Notes: a model not told the origin generated them from the sequence alone. Positions 35,946 to 45,041 are shown, counted from the stretch's first letter. The stretch is DNA of 64,000 nt from CAWCDJ01 sp963794265 (GCA_963794265.1 CAWCDJ010000004.1:62001-126000), one strand, 5' to 3'. Program-made: numbers and translations.

Positions 35946-36392
35946 ATGACCGATCTCATCCACCGCCAGCGTGAGATCGTGGCGAGACATATACGCGGAG
36001 AGAACGAGCACGACTGGGCAACCGTCTACGACACGTTCGTGCAGGATGACAGGGCACACTACGACGTCGTACCGCTGGGCGCGGTCTTCAGAGGCATTGA
36101 AGGGGTCCGCGGCTTCTACGAGAGCATTGCTGCTGCAGTGCCGGACCTGCAGATTCAAGTTCTCTCTGAGTTCGACCTTCCCGGCTGCTCTATCCGGGAA
36201 GTCGTCATATCAGGTAGCCACCAGGGAGAGTATTTGGGCGTCCCGCCTTTAGGGAATGCGATTCGCGTGGAACTCGCCGCATTCTATACCTTCGACGCAG
36301 ATTCGGAAAGACTTGTGGCGGAGAAGATCTACTACGATCAAGCTACCCTGATGGCGCAGATGCAAGCCCGACCAGCCTCCACGGTGAAATAG
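35946..36392 (+). CDS. SnoaL-like ester cyclase / NTF2-fold protein
   Basis: A 148-residue protein of the SnoaL-like polyketide cyclase superfamily, with an NTF2-like alpha+beta barrel. Typical features are ARHIRGENEHDWATVYDTF at the N-terminus, FRGIEGVRGFYESI (the GxxxVRxFY signature), and VSGSHQGEYLGVPPLGN. A strong purine-rich ribosome site (GAGAGAGGGAGC) lies just before the chosen ATG; the upstream in-frame ATG at 35,910 is rejected. Such proteins have many roles (cyclases, hydrolases, unknown), and no partner genes are nearby to narrow it. Confidence 0.8.
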   Translation: MTDLIHRQREIVARHIRGENEHDWATVYDTFVQDDRAHYDVVPLGAVFRGIEGVRGFYESIAAAVPDLQIQVLSEFDLPGCSIREVVISGSHQGEYLGVPPLGNAIRVELAAFYTFDADSERLVAEKIYYDQATLMAQMQARPASTVK

Positions 36393-36393
36393 C

Positions 36394-36510
36394 CGGGATA
36401 GCCGCTTCGCGGTGCACGGCGTAGTGGCGGAGCACGACAAGGTGCTTCCTAATGTCTTCGAACCCCATGCGACCGCGTTGGACTACATTGTCGCGGCAGC
36501 GGCGGGTTGA
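36394..36510 (+). pseudogene. Unidentified 38-codon C-terminal gene remnant
   Basis: An open frame without a start gives a protein-like tail (FAVHGVVAEHDKVLPNVFEP, then HATALDYIVAAAAG and a stop). Codon use looks coding, and it begins just after the SnoaL stop, so the gene's main body has been removed. I cannot assign it with certainty. Confidence 0.35.
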
Positions 36511-36619
36511 CTCGCCGGTACCTCCGAAGGCGCAAACCTCCAGATGCAGAGCCGGAGCTACAATAACATTCGGCTGTCATCCTGTTGAAGACTCCTTCAG
36601 GGGATCGACGGAGGTCGTT

Positions 36620-37960
36620 ATGCTTCGAATGAGTCGATGTGTTTTTCTGACTATTCTGCTGTTCACCGGTCTTGCCGCTGGAAAGTCCGGGGAGTCGGCT
36701 GTTTCGTCCGTTCCGGTTCCCGCAAGCCAACCTGCGGCTGGCCATGCTTTCGATGTCAAGGCAGCCGTGGATGCTTATCTGGCGAAGATGCCGGCCCCAC
36801 AGCGCGCCCGCTCCGACGCATACTTCGAAGGCGGCTATTGGCTCCTGCTGTGGGACTTTCTGGTCACAGCATTTGTGATGTGGCTGCTGTTACACTTCCG
36901 ATGGTCGTCGCGAATGCGCGATCTTGCTGTCCGCCTCACCCGCTTTCGCCCGCTGCAGACCGCATTGTACTGGATACAGTTCATTCTCGTTGTTTCTGTG
37001 GCAACGTTCCCCCTGGGCGTGTACGAGGGTTACTTCCGCGAGCACCAGTACCACCTTCTGAATCAGACCTTCGGCCCCTGGATGCGCGATCAGATCGTGG
37101 GGCTGATCGTGAGCGTTGTGCTGGGCGCCATCCTCATCGTGCCATTGTTCGGGCTCATCAGACATCTCGGGAAGAACTGGTGGGTGTGGGGAGCGACCCT
37201 GATGATCGCCTTTACCGCGCTCGTAAGCCTGATCGCTCCGGTGTATATCGCTCCGCTATTCAACAAGTACACCGTCTTAAAGGACGCGCGCATCAAGGAG
37301 CCGATTCTCAGCTTGGCGCGAGCGAACGGGATTCCCGCCACCGACATCTACGAGTTCGATGCGTCGCGCCAGTCCGATCGGGTGAGCGCGAACGTAAGCG
37401 GGTTCGCGGGGACGCTAAGAATTTCGTTGAACGACAATCTGCTCAAGCGTTGCACGCTGCCCGAAATCGAGACGACCATGGGGCATGAGATGGGCCACTA
37501 CGTTCTCAATCACATCTACAAGGGACTGGTTATGTATGGAGTTTTGATCGTGATTGGGTTCGCCTTCCTGAACTGGGGGATCAACTTCAGCCTGGCGCGT
37601 TGGGGGGAAAAGTGGAAGGTCCGGGGAATCACAGACGTTGCCGTGCTGCCTTTGGCCGCGATCCTGCTCTCGCTGTTTTTCTTTCTCGTGACGCCGGTGA
37701 CCAATACCATCACGCGCACGATGGAATACGAGGCAGACATGTACGGGCTGAACACGGCCCAACAACCCGACGGCGAGGCGAACGTGGATTTGCTGTTGGG
37801 GGAATATCGCAAACTGGATCCCGGCCCCGTCGAGGAGTTCATCTTTTTCGATCATCCGAGCGGCCGCACCCGCATTACGGCTGCCATGCGCTGGAAGGCC
37901 GAGCATCCGCAGGCATCGTCTGCGGAAGAGATGGCGAGACCTCTATTTACCACCCGATGA
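36620..37960 (+). CDS. M48-family metallopeptidase, Ste24/CAAX protease 1-like
   Basis: A 446-residue membrane zinc peptidase of the M48A (Ste24p) type. The N-terminus is a signal or TM segment, followed by several membrane segments (about 85-110, 130-150, 170-195, 205-225). The zinc motif is TTMGHEMGHYVLNH (HExxH), and the third ligand Glu lies in MEYEADMYGL after two more membrane segments. The C-terminal HPSGRTRI is a Ste24 feature. Eukaryotic homologues cleave prenylated CAAX proteins; bacterial ones degrade or process membrane proteins. GGAGG lies about 6 nt before the chosen ATG. Confidence 0.9.
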   Translation: MLRMSRCVFLTILLFTGLAAGKSGESAVSSVPVPASQPAAGHAFDVKAAVDAYLAKMPAPQRARSDAYFEGGYWLLLWDFLVTAFVMWLLLHFRWSSRMRDLAVRLTRFRPLQTALYWIQFILVVSVATFPLGVYEGYFREHQYHLLNQTFGPWMRDQIVGLIVSVVLGAILIVPLFGLIRHLGKNWWVWGATLMIAFTALVSLIAPVYIAPLFNKYTVLKDARIKEPILSLARANGIPATDIYEFDASRQSDRVSANVSGFAGTLRISLNDNLLKRCTLPEIETTMGHEMGHYVLNHIYKGLVMYGVLIVIGFAFLNWGINFSLARWGEKWKVRGITDVAVLPLAAILLSLFFFLVTPVTNTITRTMEYEADMYGLNTAQQPDGEANVDLLLGEYRKLDPGPVEEFIFFDHPSGRTRITAAMRWKAEHPQASSAEEMARPLFTTR

Positions 37961-38026
37961 ATGAGTGTGATGGAAATCGACCCTGTTTGAGCCGGCCCTG
38001 ATCCGGGGATGCCATACTTGTCTTTT

Positions 38027-38602
38027 ATGGCAGCCCTGATTGACGCAATTGACGTAAAGCGAAGGACCCGTTTTGAGCTGGACGGTACCCCGTATTCCTG
38101 CCTCGAAGCCGAAGTGAACACGCCCACCGCGCGCGGCGGACAGACGCTGGTGCGCCTGAAAATTCGCAACCTGCTCACCAACGCGGTTTTCGACAGAACG
38201 TTCAAGGCCGGCGAGAAGTTCAAAGAGCCGGACCTTCAGACCGTTTCGGCGTCGTATCTCTATAACGACGGCACCGCGTTTCACTTCCTGGACCAGGAGA
38301 CGTTTGAAACCCACAGCCTCGACGCCTCCGTGATGGGAAATGCAGTCGACTTTCTCACCGAAGGTCTCATCATCGAGCTGCTCAGGTTCAACGGCAACCC
38401 GATCGGCTTGGAATTGCCTGCCAACGTCACGCTTAAGGTCGCGTTCACGGAACCGGGGGTGCGCGGCGATTCGTCGAGCGGCAGCGTGACTAAGCCGGCA
38501 CGGCTGGAAACCGGGTTGGAGATCCGGGTGCCTCTTTTCATTAAGGAAGGCGAGATGGTGAAGGTCTCTACCGAGACCGGTGAGTTCGCAGGGCGGGCCT
38601 GA
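38027..38602 (+). CDS. Elongation factor P-like protein, EfpL/YeiP subgroup
   Basis: A 191-residue three-domain EF-P paralogue that binds the ribosome and relieves stalling at proline-rich sequences. The loop in domain I reads NTPTARGGQ, two residues longer than the PGKG loop of ordinary EF-P and matching the SPTARG loop of E. coli YeiP (EfpL). It therefore carries an unmodified Arg at the tip, not a modifiable Lys34. Domains II-III show TVSASYLYNDGTAFHFLD, then LETGLEIRVPLFIKEGEMV. The start at 38,027 (MAALIDAIDVKRR) is chosen over 38,009 for length. Confidence 0.85.
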   Translation: MAALIDAIDVKRRTRFELDGTPYSCLEAEVNTPTARGGQTLVRLKIRNLLTNAVFDRTFKAGEKFKEPDLQTVSASYLYNDGTAFHFLDQETFETHSLDASVMGNAVDFLTEGLIIELLRFNGNPIGLELPANVTLKVAFTEPGVRGDSSSGSVTKPARLETGLEIRVPLFIKEGEMVKVSTETGEFAGRA

Positions 38603-38623
38603 GGCTTTGCCGGCCTTGCAACT

Positions 38624-40114
38624 TCACAGGCACCCGATCTGCTGGAACGCCGGCCGCAGCGCCGGGTAGAGCGACTGGTACACGCGGTGCGCCTTCGCAT
38701 AGAACGCCGCCTCGCCGTCTGGAGCGCAAACCGATTCGGTCTCGCGGATGGCTGCCCGGCACACTTCCGGCACGGAACTGTACTCGCCCGTGCCTGCCAG
38801 CGCCAGCAGCGCCGCGCCATAAGCCGAGCCTTCCTGCGTCTCGAGGGTCACCACGCGCTTGTTCAGGATGCCGGCCAGAAGGCCGCGCCAGAACGCGCTC
38901 TTCGCGCCGCCGCCCGAGGCGCGCACCGAGTCCACCGCTACGCCCAGCGCTTCAATGATGTCCAGGCAATCGCGCTGGCTGTACGACACGCCTTCGATCA
39001 GCGCGCGGATCATGTCCGCCCGGGTGTGGCTGGCGGTCAGGCCGATCCATCCGCCGCGCGCGGCGGCATCCAAATGCGGGGTACGCTCGCCCATCAGGTA
39101 GGGCAGCCAGAAGAGGCCCTGCGCCCCGGCCGGCGATTGCGCCGCTTCGGCCGTCAGCGCGTCGTAGCTCGCGCCGGGCGCCAGTTGGTTGCGGAACCAT
39201 TGCAGGCTGAGCCCCGCGCCCTGCGTCACCCCCATCACGTGCCACTTGTCCCGCACCGCGTGGCAGAACGTGTGGACGCGTCCCGCCGGGTCGTACGCCA
39301 CCTGTTCCATGTGTGCGAACACCACGCCCGAAGTGCCCAGCGTGCAGGAAACGGTGCCCTCTTCGACAATGCCGTTCCCCACTGCGCTCGAGGCCTGGTC
39401 GCCGCCGCCGCCCACCACGGGGATCCCCGGCGCCAGCCCGGTGGCTTCGGCCGCTTCCCCGGAAACCAGCCCCGTGACGTCGCTCGATTCGTAGCACTCC
39501 GGCAGCAGTGACCGGTCGAGCCCCAGCGCATCCATCATCTCCCACGACCAGCGCCGGTTCACCACGTCGAACACCGCCGTGCCCGAGGCATCCGACACCT
39601 CCGATGCAAACTCCCCGGTCAGTTTGTACCGGATGTAATCCTTGGGCAGCAGCATCTTGCGGGCGCGCTCGAAATTCCGCGGCTCGTTGTCCCGCACCCA
39701 CAGCAGTTTGGGGAGCGTGAAGCCGGTCAGCACCGGGTTGGCGATGTACCGCAGCACATTTTCGCGGCCGACCCGGGCATTCACCGCGTCCACCTGCGGC
39801 TGGCTGCGCTGATCGCACCAGATCAGAGAGGGGCGGATCACCTGGTGCCGGTCGTCCAGTAAGACCAGACCGTGCATCTGGCCGGAAAGGCCGACGCCCT
39901 GCACCTGGCTGCCCGAAACGCCGGCTTCGGCAAGCACGCCGCGGATCGCCTCGCGGGCGGCGTCCCACCAGTTTTCCGGCCGCTGTTCGGCCCATAGCGG
40001 ACGCTCCATCCGCATCTCCTCGTGCGCCGCCGTATAGCCCGCGCACACGGCCCCGCCCGCATCCACCAGCAGCGCCCGGGAGCCTCCGGTACCGATGTCA
40101 ATCCCCAGCCACAT
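38624..40114 (-). CDS. xylB: Xylulokinase
   Basis: A 496-residue FGGY carbohydrate kinase that phosphorylates D-xylulose with ATP, feeding the pentose phosphate pathway. The N-terminal ATPase motif is LGIDIGTGGSRALLVD. The substrate region shows SGQMHGLVLLD (the xylulokinase MHG). The second phosphate motif is CTLGTSGVVFAH, and the adenosine motif is RASGGGAKSAFW. No xylose isomerase is adjacent. The ATG is only 6 nt from a TATAGG -10-like hexamer on the minus strand, so the transcript may lack a leader. Confidence 0.92.
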   Translation of the reverse strand: MWLGIDIGTGGSRALLVDAGGAVCAGYTAAHEEMRMERPLWAEQRPENWWDAAREAIRGVLAEAGVSGSQVQGVGLSGQMHGLVLLDDRHQVIRPSLIWCDQRSQPQVDAVNARVGRENVLRYIANPVLTGFTLPKLLWVRDNEPRNFERARKMLLPKDYIRYKLTGEFASEVSDASGTAVFDVVNRRWSWEMMDALGLDRSLLPECYESSDVTGLVSGEAAEATGLAPGIPVVGGGGDQASSAVGNGIVEEGTVSCTLGTSGVVFAHMEQVAYDPAGRVHTFCHAVRDKWHVMGVTQGAGLSLQWFRNQLAPGASYDALTAEAAQSPAGAQGLFWLPYLMGERTPHLDAAARGGWIGLTASHTRADMIRALIEGVSYSQRDCLDIIEALGVAVDSVRASGGGAKSAFWRGLLAGILNKRVVTLETQEGSAYGAALLALAGTGEYSSVPEVCRAAIRETESVCAPDGEAAFYAKAHRVYQSLYPALRPAFQQIGCL

Positions 40115-40144
40115 AGAGTCCTATAGTGGCATATCCACAGGACA
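40115..40144. promoter_or_regulatory. Divergent xylB / ROK-gene intergenic with overlapping -10-like hexamers
   Basis: The centre CCTATAGT holds TATAGG on the minus strand (40,125-40,120) and TATAGT on the plus strand (40,122-40,127). The minus start site would fall at the xylB ATG. The plus start site would fall near 40,134, giving a leader of about 10-35 nt depending on which ATG is used. Confidence 0.4.
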
Positions 40145-40168
40145 ATGGTGATAGACTGCAATCGCATC

Positions 40169-41587
40169 ATGCTCTCGATTCCAACCCGCTGCCGTCCGGT
40201 GCTCGACCCGGAGTTCGTGCCCGCCTCGCTATGGAATCGCGCCTATCGCGAACGCGTCACGGCCGGCCCTCATGAGGATCTCGCCATCGCGCTCGAGCGC
40301 GGCGGCGGATCCGTTTCCGTGTTCCGGACAAGCATCCTTCCGCACCAGGGTCCCAACGTCGCGCTGAACCAGCGCTATGCCGAGCGCCTGCTCAAATTCC
40401 TGCTGTGGCAGAAGGGCGGCTGGCGCGTCACCGTGGCGGGAAACCCGCACCTGGCGGAGTATCTGAGCGGCGTCTACTCGCCCTCGGGCGCCCGCGCCTT
40501 CGACTATGAGTTCATGGGCCGCCGCGTCTATGGGCATCCCATGGTCTTCGAGAATGTTCCCTACGAATTCGCACCCCGCGAGAAGGAAGCCGCGGCCCCG
40601 CTGGGACGGCATCTCGAAGGCTGCCGCATCGGCTTCGACCTGGGCGCCAGCGATCGCAAGTGCGCCGCGGTCGTCGACGGCGAGGTGGTCTTCAGCGACG
40701 AGGTGCCCTGGAACCCCAGCGCCCAGACCGATCCGCAATACCACTTCGACGGCATCCACGATTCCTTGAAGCGCGCGGCAGCGCACCTGCCGCGAGTCGA
40801 TGCCATCGGAGGCAGCGCCGCCGGCGTCTATGTCGACAACGAAGTGCGCGTCGGGTCGCTCTACCGCTCGGTGGGACCGGCCCTGTTCGACAGCCGCGTC
40901 CGCCGCCTCTTCTTCGACCTGCAGGCCGCCTGGGGCGGCATACCGTTCGACGTGGTCAACGACGGCGAGGTCACGGCGCTCGCCGGCTCCATGGCGCTGG
41001 GCGACAACGCCGTGCTCGGAGTCGCTATGGGCAGCAGCCTGGCTGCCGGGTTCGTCAACCCGCAAGGCAATATCACCACCTGGCTGAACGAACTGGCGTT
41101 CGTGCCGGTGGATTATCGCGAAAACGCCCCCATCGACGAATGGTCGGGCGATCCCGGCGTCGGCGCGCAGTATTTCTCGCAGCAGGCGGTGGGACGGTTG
41201 CTTGCCACCGCCGGCATCAACTTACCTCCGGAAATGCCGCTTCCGGTCAAGCTCGAACAGGTGCAGAAACTGGCGGCCACCGGCGACGCGCGGGCCTTGC
41301 GCATCTACGAAACCATCGGCATCTACTTCGGCTACACCATTGCCACCTACGCGGATTTCTACGACTTCCGCAACCTGCTGGTGCTCGGCCGCGTGCTGAC
41401 GGGCGTGGGCGGCGACCTCATCCTCTCCATGGCCAACCATGTTCTCCGCGACGAGTTTCCCGAACTCGCGGGACGGATCCGTTTTCATATTCCCGGCGAA
41501 AAGGAAAAAAGGCACGGCCAGGCCATCGCGGCTGCGAGCCTGCCGGCCATCAAAGACAAGGAGGCAAATATCAGTGCGGTTTCATAA
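40169..41587 (+). CDS. ROK-family sugar kinase-like protein
   Basis: A 472-residue ASKHA-fold protein with an unusual N-terminal extension of about 150 residues before the first ATPase motif (IGFDLGASDRKCAAVVDG). The second nucleotide loop is LGVAMGSSLAAGFVN and the adenosine region is LGRVLTGVGGDLIL. The zinc motif CxCGxxGCxE of classical ROK proteins is absent. No helix-turn-helix is evident, so it is more likely a kinase than a repressor. ATGs at 40,145 and 40,169 are both possible; the later one gives MLSIPTRC. It overlaps the PIG-L gene by 14 nt, so the two probably act in one pathway on an amino sugar. Confidence 0.75.
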   Translation: MLSIPTRCRPVLDPEFVPASLWNRAYRERVTAGPHEDLAIALERGGGSVSVFRTSILPHQGPNVALNQRYAERLLKFLLWQKGGWRVTVAGNPHLAEYLSGVYSPSGARAFDYEFMGRRVYGHPMVFENVPYEFAPREKEAAAPLGRHLEGCRIGFDLGASDRKCAAVVDGEVVFSDEVPWNPSAQTDPQYHFDGIHDSLKRAAAHLPRVDAIGGSAAGVYVDNEVRVGSLYRSVGPALFDSRVRRLFFDLQAAWGGIPFDVVNDGEVTALAGSMALGDNAVLGVAMGSSLAAGFVNPQGNITTWLNELAFVPVDYRENAPIDEWSGDPGVGAQYFSQQAVGRLLATAGINLPPEMPLPVKLEQVQKLAATGDARALRIYETIGIYFGYTIATYADFYDFRNLLVLGRVLTGVGGDLILSMANHVLRDEFPELAGRIRFHIPGEKEKRHGQAIAAASLPAIKDKEANISAVS

Positions 41588-42422
41588 TTCAGGCGCGGAC
41601 CTCTTCGTTCCCGACGGACTCGCGCCCGAGGCAGCCCTCGCCCGAACCACTCACCTCTGCATCTCGGCGCACCAGGACGATATCGAGATCATGGCCTACC
41701 ACGGCGTCGCCGAATGTTTCGGCCTCAAGGACAAGTGGTTCACCGGCGTGGTGGTGACCAACGGCGCCGGCAGCCCGCGCGCCGGCATCTACGGCGCTTA
41801 CACCGACGAGGAAATGCAGAAGGTCCGGCTGATCGAGCAGCGTAAGGCAGCCTACGTCGGCGAATACGCCTGCCAGGTGCAGTTGGGCTTCACCAGCGGC
41901 CAGGTAAAGAACCCCCGGGAAAGCGCCGTGGTGGACGACCTCAAGCAGATTCTGTTGGCCGCCCGGCCCGAGGTGGTTTACCTGCACAACCTGGCAGACA
42001 AACACGATACGCACGTCGGCGTTACCATGCGGGCGATCGCCGCGCTGCGTGCCGTGGCGCCCGAGACCAAGCCCGGCAAGGTCTACGGGTGCGAAGTCTG
42101 GCGAGACCTGGACTGGCTCTCCGACGATCAGAAGCAGGCGCTGCCCGTTTCGGCCCGGTCGAACATCGCGGCCGCCCTGGTTGGCGTCTTCGATTCGCAG
42201 GTATCCGGGGGCAAGCGCTACGACCTGGCCACCGCCGGACGCCGCCTGGCCCATGCCACCTACCACGCCTCGCACGGCACGGACGAGGAATCCGCCCTGA
42301 ATTTCGCGATGGACCTGACGCCGCTGGTGAACGACCCGTCGCTGTCCATCCCCGATTACGTCGCCGGCTTTATCGACCGCTTCCGCCACGACGTCGACTG
42401 CCGGGTGAAGAAGCTGGCCTGA
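41574..42422 (+). CDS. PIG-L family N-deacetylase
   Basis: A 282-residue zinc-dependent deacetylase of the LmbE/PIG-L family. These enzymes remove the acetyl group from N-acetylglucosamine-containing substrates. The zinc motif is AHQDDIEIMAYHG (AHxDDxE form), and the distal ligand lies in HNLADKHDTHVGV. The GTG at 41,574 is preceded by a near-perfect AAGGAGG 9 nt upstream, which fixes the start. It overlaps the end of the ROK gene, and the two are translated from one message. The pair suggests handling of an N-acetylated sugar phosphate or glycoside. Confidence 0.87.
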   Translation: MRFHNSGADLFVPDGLAPEAALARTTHLCISAHQDDIEIMAYHGVAECFGLKDKWFTGVVVTNGAGSPRAGIYGAYTDEEMQKVRLIEQRKAAYVGEYACQVQLGFTSGQVKNPRESAVVDDLKQILLAARPEVVYLHNLADKHDTHVGVTMRAIAALRAVAPETKPGKVYGCEVWRDLDWLSDDQKQALPVSARSNIAAALVGVFDSQVSGGKRYDLATAGRRLAHATYHASHGTDEESALNFAMDLTPLVNDPSLSIPDYVAGFIDRFRHDVDCRVKKLA

Positions 42423-42427
42423 TATCG

Positions 42428-42471
42428 CTCACGGTCGCGCCTCTGTTGCCGCACAGAGCCGCGACCGTGAG
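42428..42471. repeat. Dispersed intergenic hairpin repeat, copy 3 (best-preserved copy)
   Basis: CTCACGGTCGCGCCTCTG (42,428-42,445) pairs at 17 of 18 positions with CAGAGCCGCGACCGTGAG (42,454-42,471) around an 8-nt loop, and GGAGCGGGCA follows. It lies between two convergent genes. It can act as a bidirectional terminator and matches copies near 15,970, 24,102 and 49,497. Confidence 0.75.
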
Positions 42472-42482
42472 GGAGCGGGCAG

Positions 42483-45041
42483 CTAAAACACAACCCCGAC
42501 GCTCACCTGGTACGCACGCGGCGTCACGAAGTGCGTCCCGCTGAACGTCGATAAAAAGTTGTACAGCGCCACGTTGTTCGTCAGATTCAGCACCGTGGCC
42601 CGCAGCGTCATGCGTACCGGCTCGGTGTGCAGCAGGTTATCGGTTCCCACCGACATGTCGAAGACGTGGTGCGGCGCGATGCGCGGCGGATTGGTATCGT
42701 CGTTCTCCGTCCCCGGCGCCGGGATGATCAACCGCGTGGCGCCATAGTTCCCCGAGCAAGAGGTGATCGGGTTGCCGACGCTCGCCACCTGCCCGCCGCA
42801 GTGGAAGCCGATGGCCGCCTGCTCGGCGCCGGTCAGCGCCAGGGCGTCCGCCAACGTGGCCACCGAGCCCGCCACCAGGCCGCTGTCGTACCGCCAGGTG
42901 AAGTCCACAAAAGGCCCCTTGTGCGGGCGCTGGTACCGCAGATTCATAGTCTGCTGGAAGGCCTGGTCGTGGTCGATGCGGAACACGCTCGCATCCACCG
43001 GCGAGTTGAAGATCAGCCCTCCGGTTTCCGGCCCGAAGAAGCGCGCCCGCGTGTGGCCCATAGTCACGTACGCCTGAAACCCGTGCAGGTCGATCGTGGA
43101 TACCCGCACGCCCACGCCGTCCAGCTTCGATTTCCGCCACGAGATCGGGAACGCGATGGGCGTGTTGAACAGCACGTCGAAGTCATAAGCCGAATCCGTG
43201 AATTTCCAGAAATAGTCGGCGTCCACAAGCAGGAGGCGCCCGAGGGACTGCTGTAGTCCGGCGTTGAACTGGTTGCGGCTGCCGGGCTTCAGCGGCACGG
43301 AAGCGTACGCGCCGAAAATATTCGATGCCAGCCCGCCCACGCCCGAGGCGCTCGAAAGCAGCAGGTTCTCGTTGTAGGGCGTCTCCATGGTATGCGAAAC
43401 CGACCCACGCACCACCGTGCCGGTGGCCTTGATCTGGTAAGAAACTCCGAACCTGGGCTCCGCCGCGGTGGCCTCGGTGACGCCGTCGTAGCGGTCCACC
43501 CTCAGGCCGGCGTTCAGCGTCAGGCGCCCGAACGTCATAGCGTCCTGCGCGTAGAACGCTGCCTGGTTGACGTTGCCCGCGTCGTTGAAATGGAAGAGGC
43601 TGCCGCCGCGCGTCAGGTCATAGGGAACGAGGCCCGGCAGCAGGCCGGGGTTAGGGGTCAAACCGGCGCCGGCGCAGGCGTCCGGATTGATGATGCCCGC
43701 CGCTCCGGCCGGATTCCCCTGTGCGTCCAGGCACACCGGGTTGAATCCGAAATCGGTGATGCCCAGGGTGAACGCCTCCCCCAGTCGCGTCTGCTTGAGT
43801 TCGGTTCCGAACTTGAGGTTGTGCCTTCCGATCACCGACGCCACATCCATCCGCGTGCCCCAGTTCGTCAACGTCCGGTGCTGCGCAAGAGTCGCCGGCG
43901 TATCGTTTAATGGATCGCCGCTCGGATAGTAGTTGACGTCGTCGCGGCGTACCCAGGGGTTCACCGTCAGCAGCGTGCTCGCCCCGAAGCTGTGCTGATA
44001 GCCGGGCGCGACGTTGAAGCTCACCACCTGTTGCCGCTGGTCCTGATTGGGCTGGTCGTACGTGTTCGGCACCTGGAACCAGTTGCGCGCCACAAACAAA
44101 TCGAGGTGCAGCGAGTCATGCGCGCCGGGCTGATAGTCCACACGGTCGAAGAGCGTCTCGTTATTGCCGATGTCGTGGGCCGGGTAGAATTCGGGCGAAT
44201 CGAGGAAGCGCCCCGAGCGGTCGCTGTTGGCCACCAGGAAATTGCCGAAACGGCTGCTCCCCCACCCCACCGATCCCTTCTCGCTGAGATCGCCGAACGA
44301 ACCGTATCCGGTTCCGAAATCCCCGAACACCTTCTTGCCCAAACCCGAGCGCGTCACCGCGTCCACCACCAGGCTGGTCTTGTCGCCATACTCCGCCGGC
44401 GCCAGGCCCGTAATCAGTTCCATGTTCTGGAACGCGTTCTCCGGCATTTGCGTGGAGAACGTCTTGCTCTGCTGATCGGTGATCGGCTGCCCGTCGATGC
44501 TGAAGCTGGTCTGCGCATGATCGCCCAGCGGGTGGAAGAAGCCGTTCGAATCCGCCACCACACCGGGTGCGCTCATGGCAACGGCATCGCTCAGCCCGGA
44601 GCCGGGTGAGGACATCGGGAGAGACGCCAGTGTGCTCATGTCCACATCGCTGTGAGCCACCGGCACGTTCTCCACCATGTCCGCCCCGCTCGCGGTCACC
44701 TCCACCGAGGTCGATGAGGCGGCCAGCTTCAGCTTGACTTGCAGGCTCACCGGCACGGACGTCCGCACCGCCACAGCGCGATTGAAAGGAGCGAAGCCGC
44801 CGGATTTCACCTCCAGCTGATACGAATTGAACGGTACGTTGTTAAAGCGGAAAACACCGGTCGCGTCGGAGCTGACGCTCTCGTTGTAGTTGGTGATGGG
44901 GTTGTGAAGCGTTACGGCGGCACCGGGAATCGCGGCGCCGGACGGGTCGGTTACGGTTCCGCCGACCGTGCCCGAATCGATAGATTGAGCCGTGGCCGCC
45001 GAACACAGAAGCATCAGGATACCCAGCGAAGAAAAGTTCAC
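42483..45041 (-). CDS. TonB-dependent receptor with carboxypeptidase-regulatory-like domain
   Basis: An intact 852-residue outer-membrane transporter. The GTG at 45,041 begins a signal peptide (about residues 1-20, ending SAATAQ). A regulatory-like beta domain follows (GTVGGTVTDPSGAAIPGAAV, about 25-105), then the plug (about 125-240, with QTSFSIDGQPITDQ), then a 22-strand-type barrel ending in the aromatic residue signal (VSVGVVF). Such receptors import large ligands such as glycans or siderophores using TonB energy. The in-frame extension to 45,404 is a shadow of the LytTR gene. It is divergent from the LytTR/LytS pair across 46 bp, suggesting joint control. Confidence 0.9.
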   Translation of the reverse strand: MNFSSLGILMLLCSAATAQSIDSGTVGGTVTDPSGAAIPGAAVTLHNPITNYNESVSSDATGVFRFNNVPFNSYQLEVKSGGFAPFNRAVAVRTSVPVSLQVKLKLAASSTSVEVTASGADMVENVPVAHSDVDMSTLASLPMSSPGSGLSDAVAMSAPGVVADSNGFFHPLGDHAQTSFSIDGQPITDQQSKTFSTQMPENAFQNMELITGLAPAEYGDKTSLVVDAVTRSGLGKKVFGDFGTGYGSFGDLSEKGSVGWGSSRFGNFLVANSDRSGRFLDSPEFYPAHDIGNNETLFDRVDYQPGAHDSLHLDLFVARNWFQVPNTYDQPNQDQRQQVVSFNVAPGYQHSFGASTLLTVNPWVRRDDVNYYPSGDPLNDTPATLAQHRTLTNWGTRMDVASVIGRHNLKFGTELKQTRLGEAFTLGITDFGFNPVCLDAQGNPAGAAGIINPDACAGAGLTPNPGLLPGLVPYDLTRGGSLFHFNDAGNVNQAAFYAQDAMTFGRLTLNAGLRVDRYDGVTEATAAEPRFGVSYQIKATGTVVRGSVSHTMETPYNENLLLSSASGVGGLASNIFGAYASVPLKPGSRNQFNAGLQQSLGRLLLVDADYFWKFTDSAYDFDVLFNTPIAFPISWRKSKLDGVGVRVSTIDLHGFQAYVTMGHTRARFFGPETGGLIFNSPVDASVFRIDHDQAFQQTMNLRYQRPHKGPFVDFTWRYDSGLVAGSVATLADALALTGAEQAAIGFHCGGQVASVGNPITSCSGNYGATRLIIPAPGTENDDTNPPRIAPHHVFDMSVGTDNLLHTEPVRMTLRATVLNLTNNVALYNFLSTFSGTHFVTPRAYQVSVGVVF

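Noticed and set aside
38009..38602. Ordinary elongation factor P
   Set aside because: The domain I loop has TPTARGG in place of the Lys-bearing PGKG loop, matching EfpL/YeiP instead.
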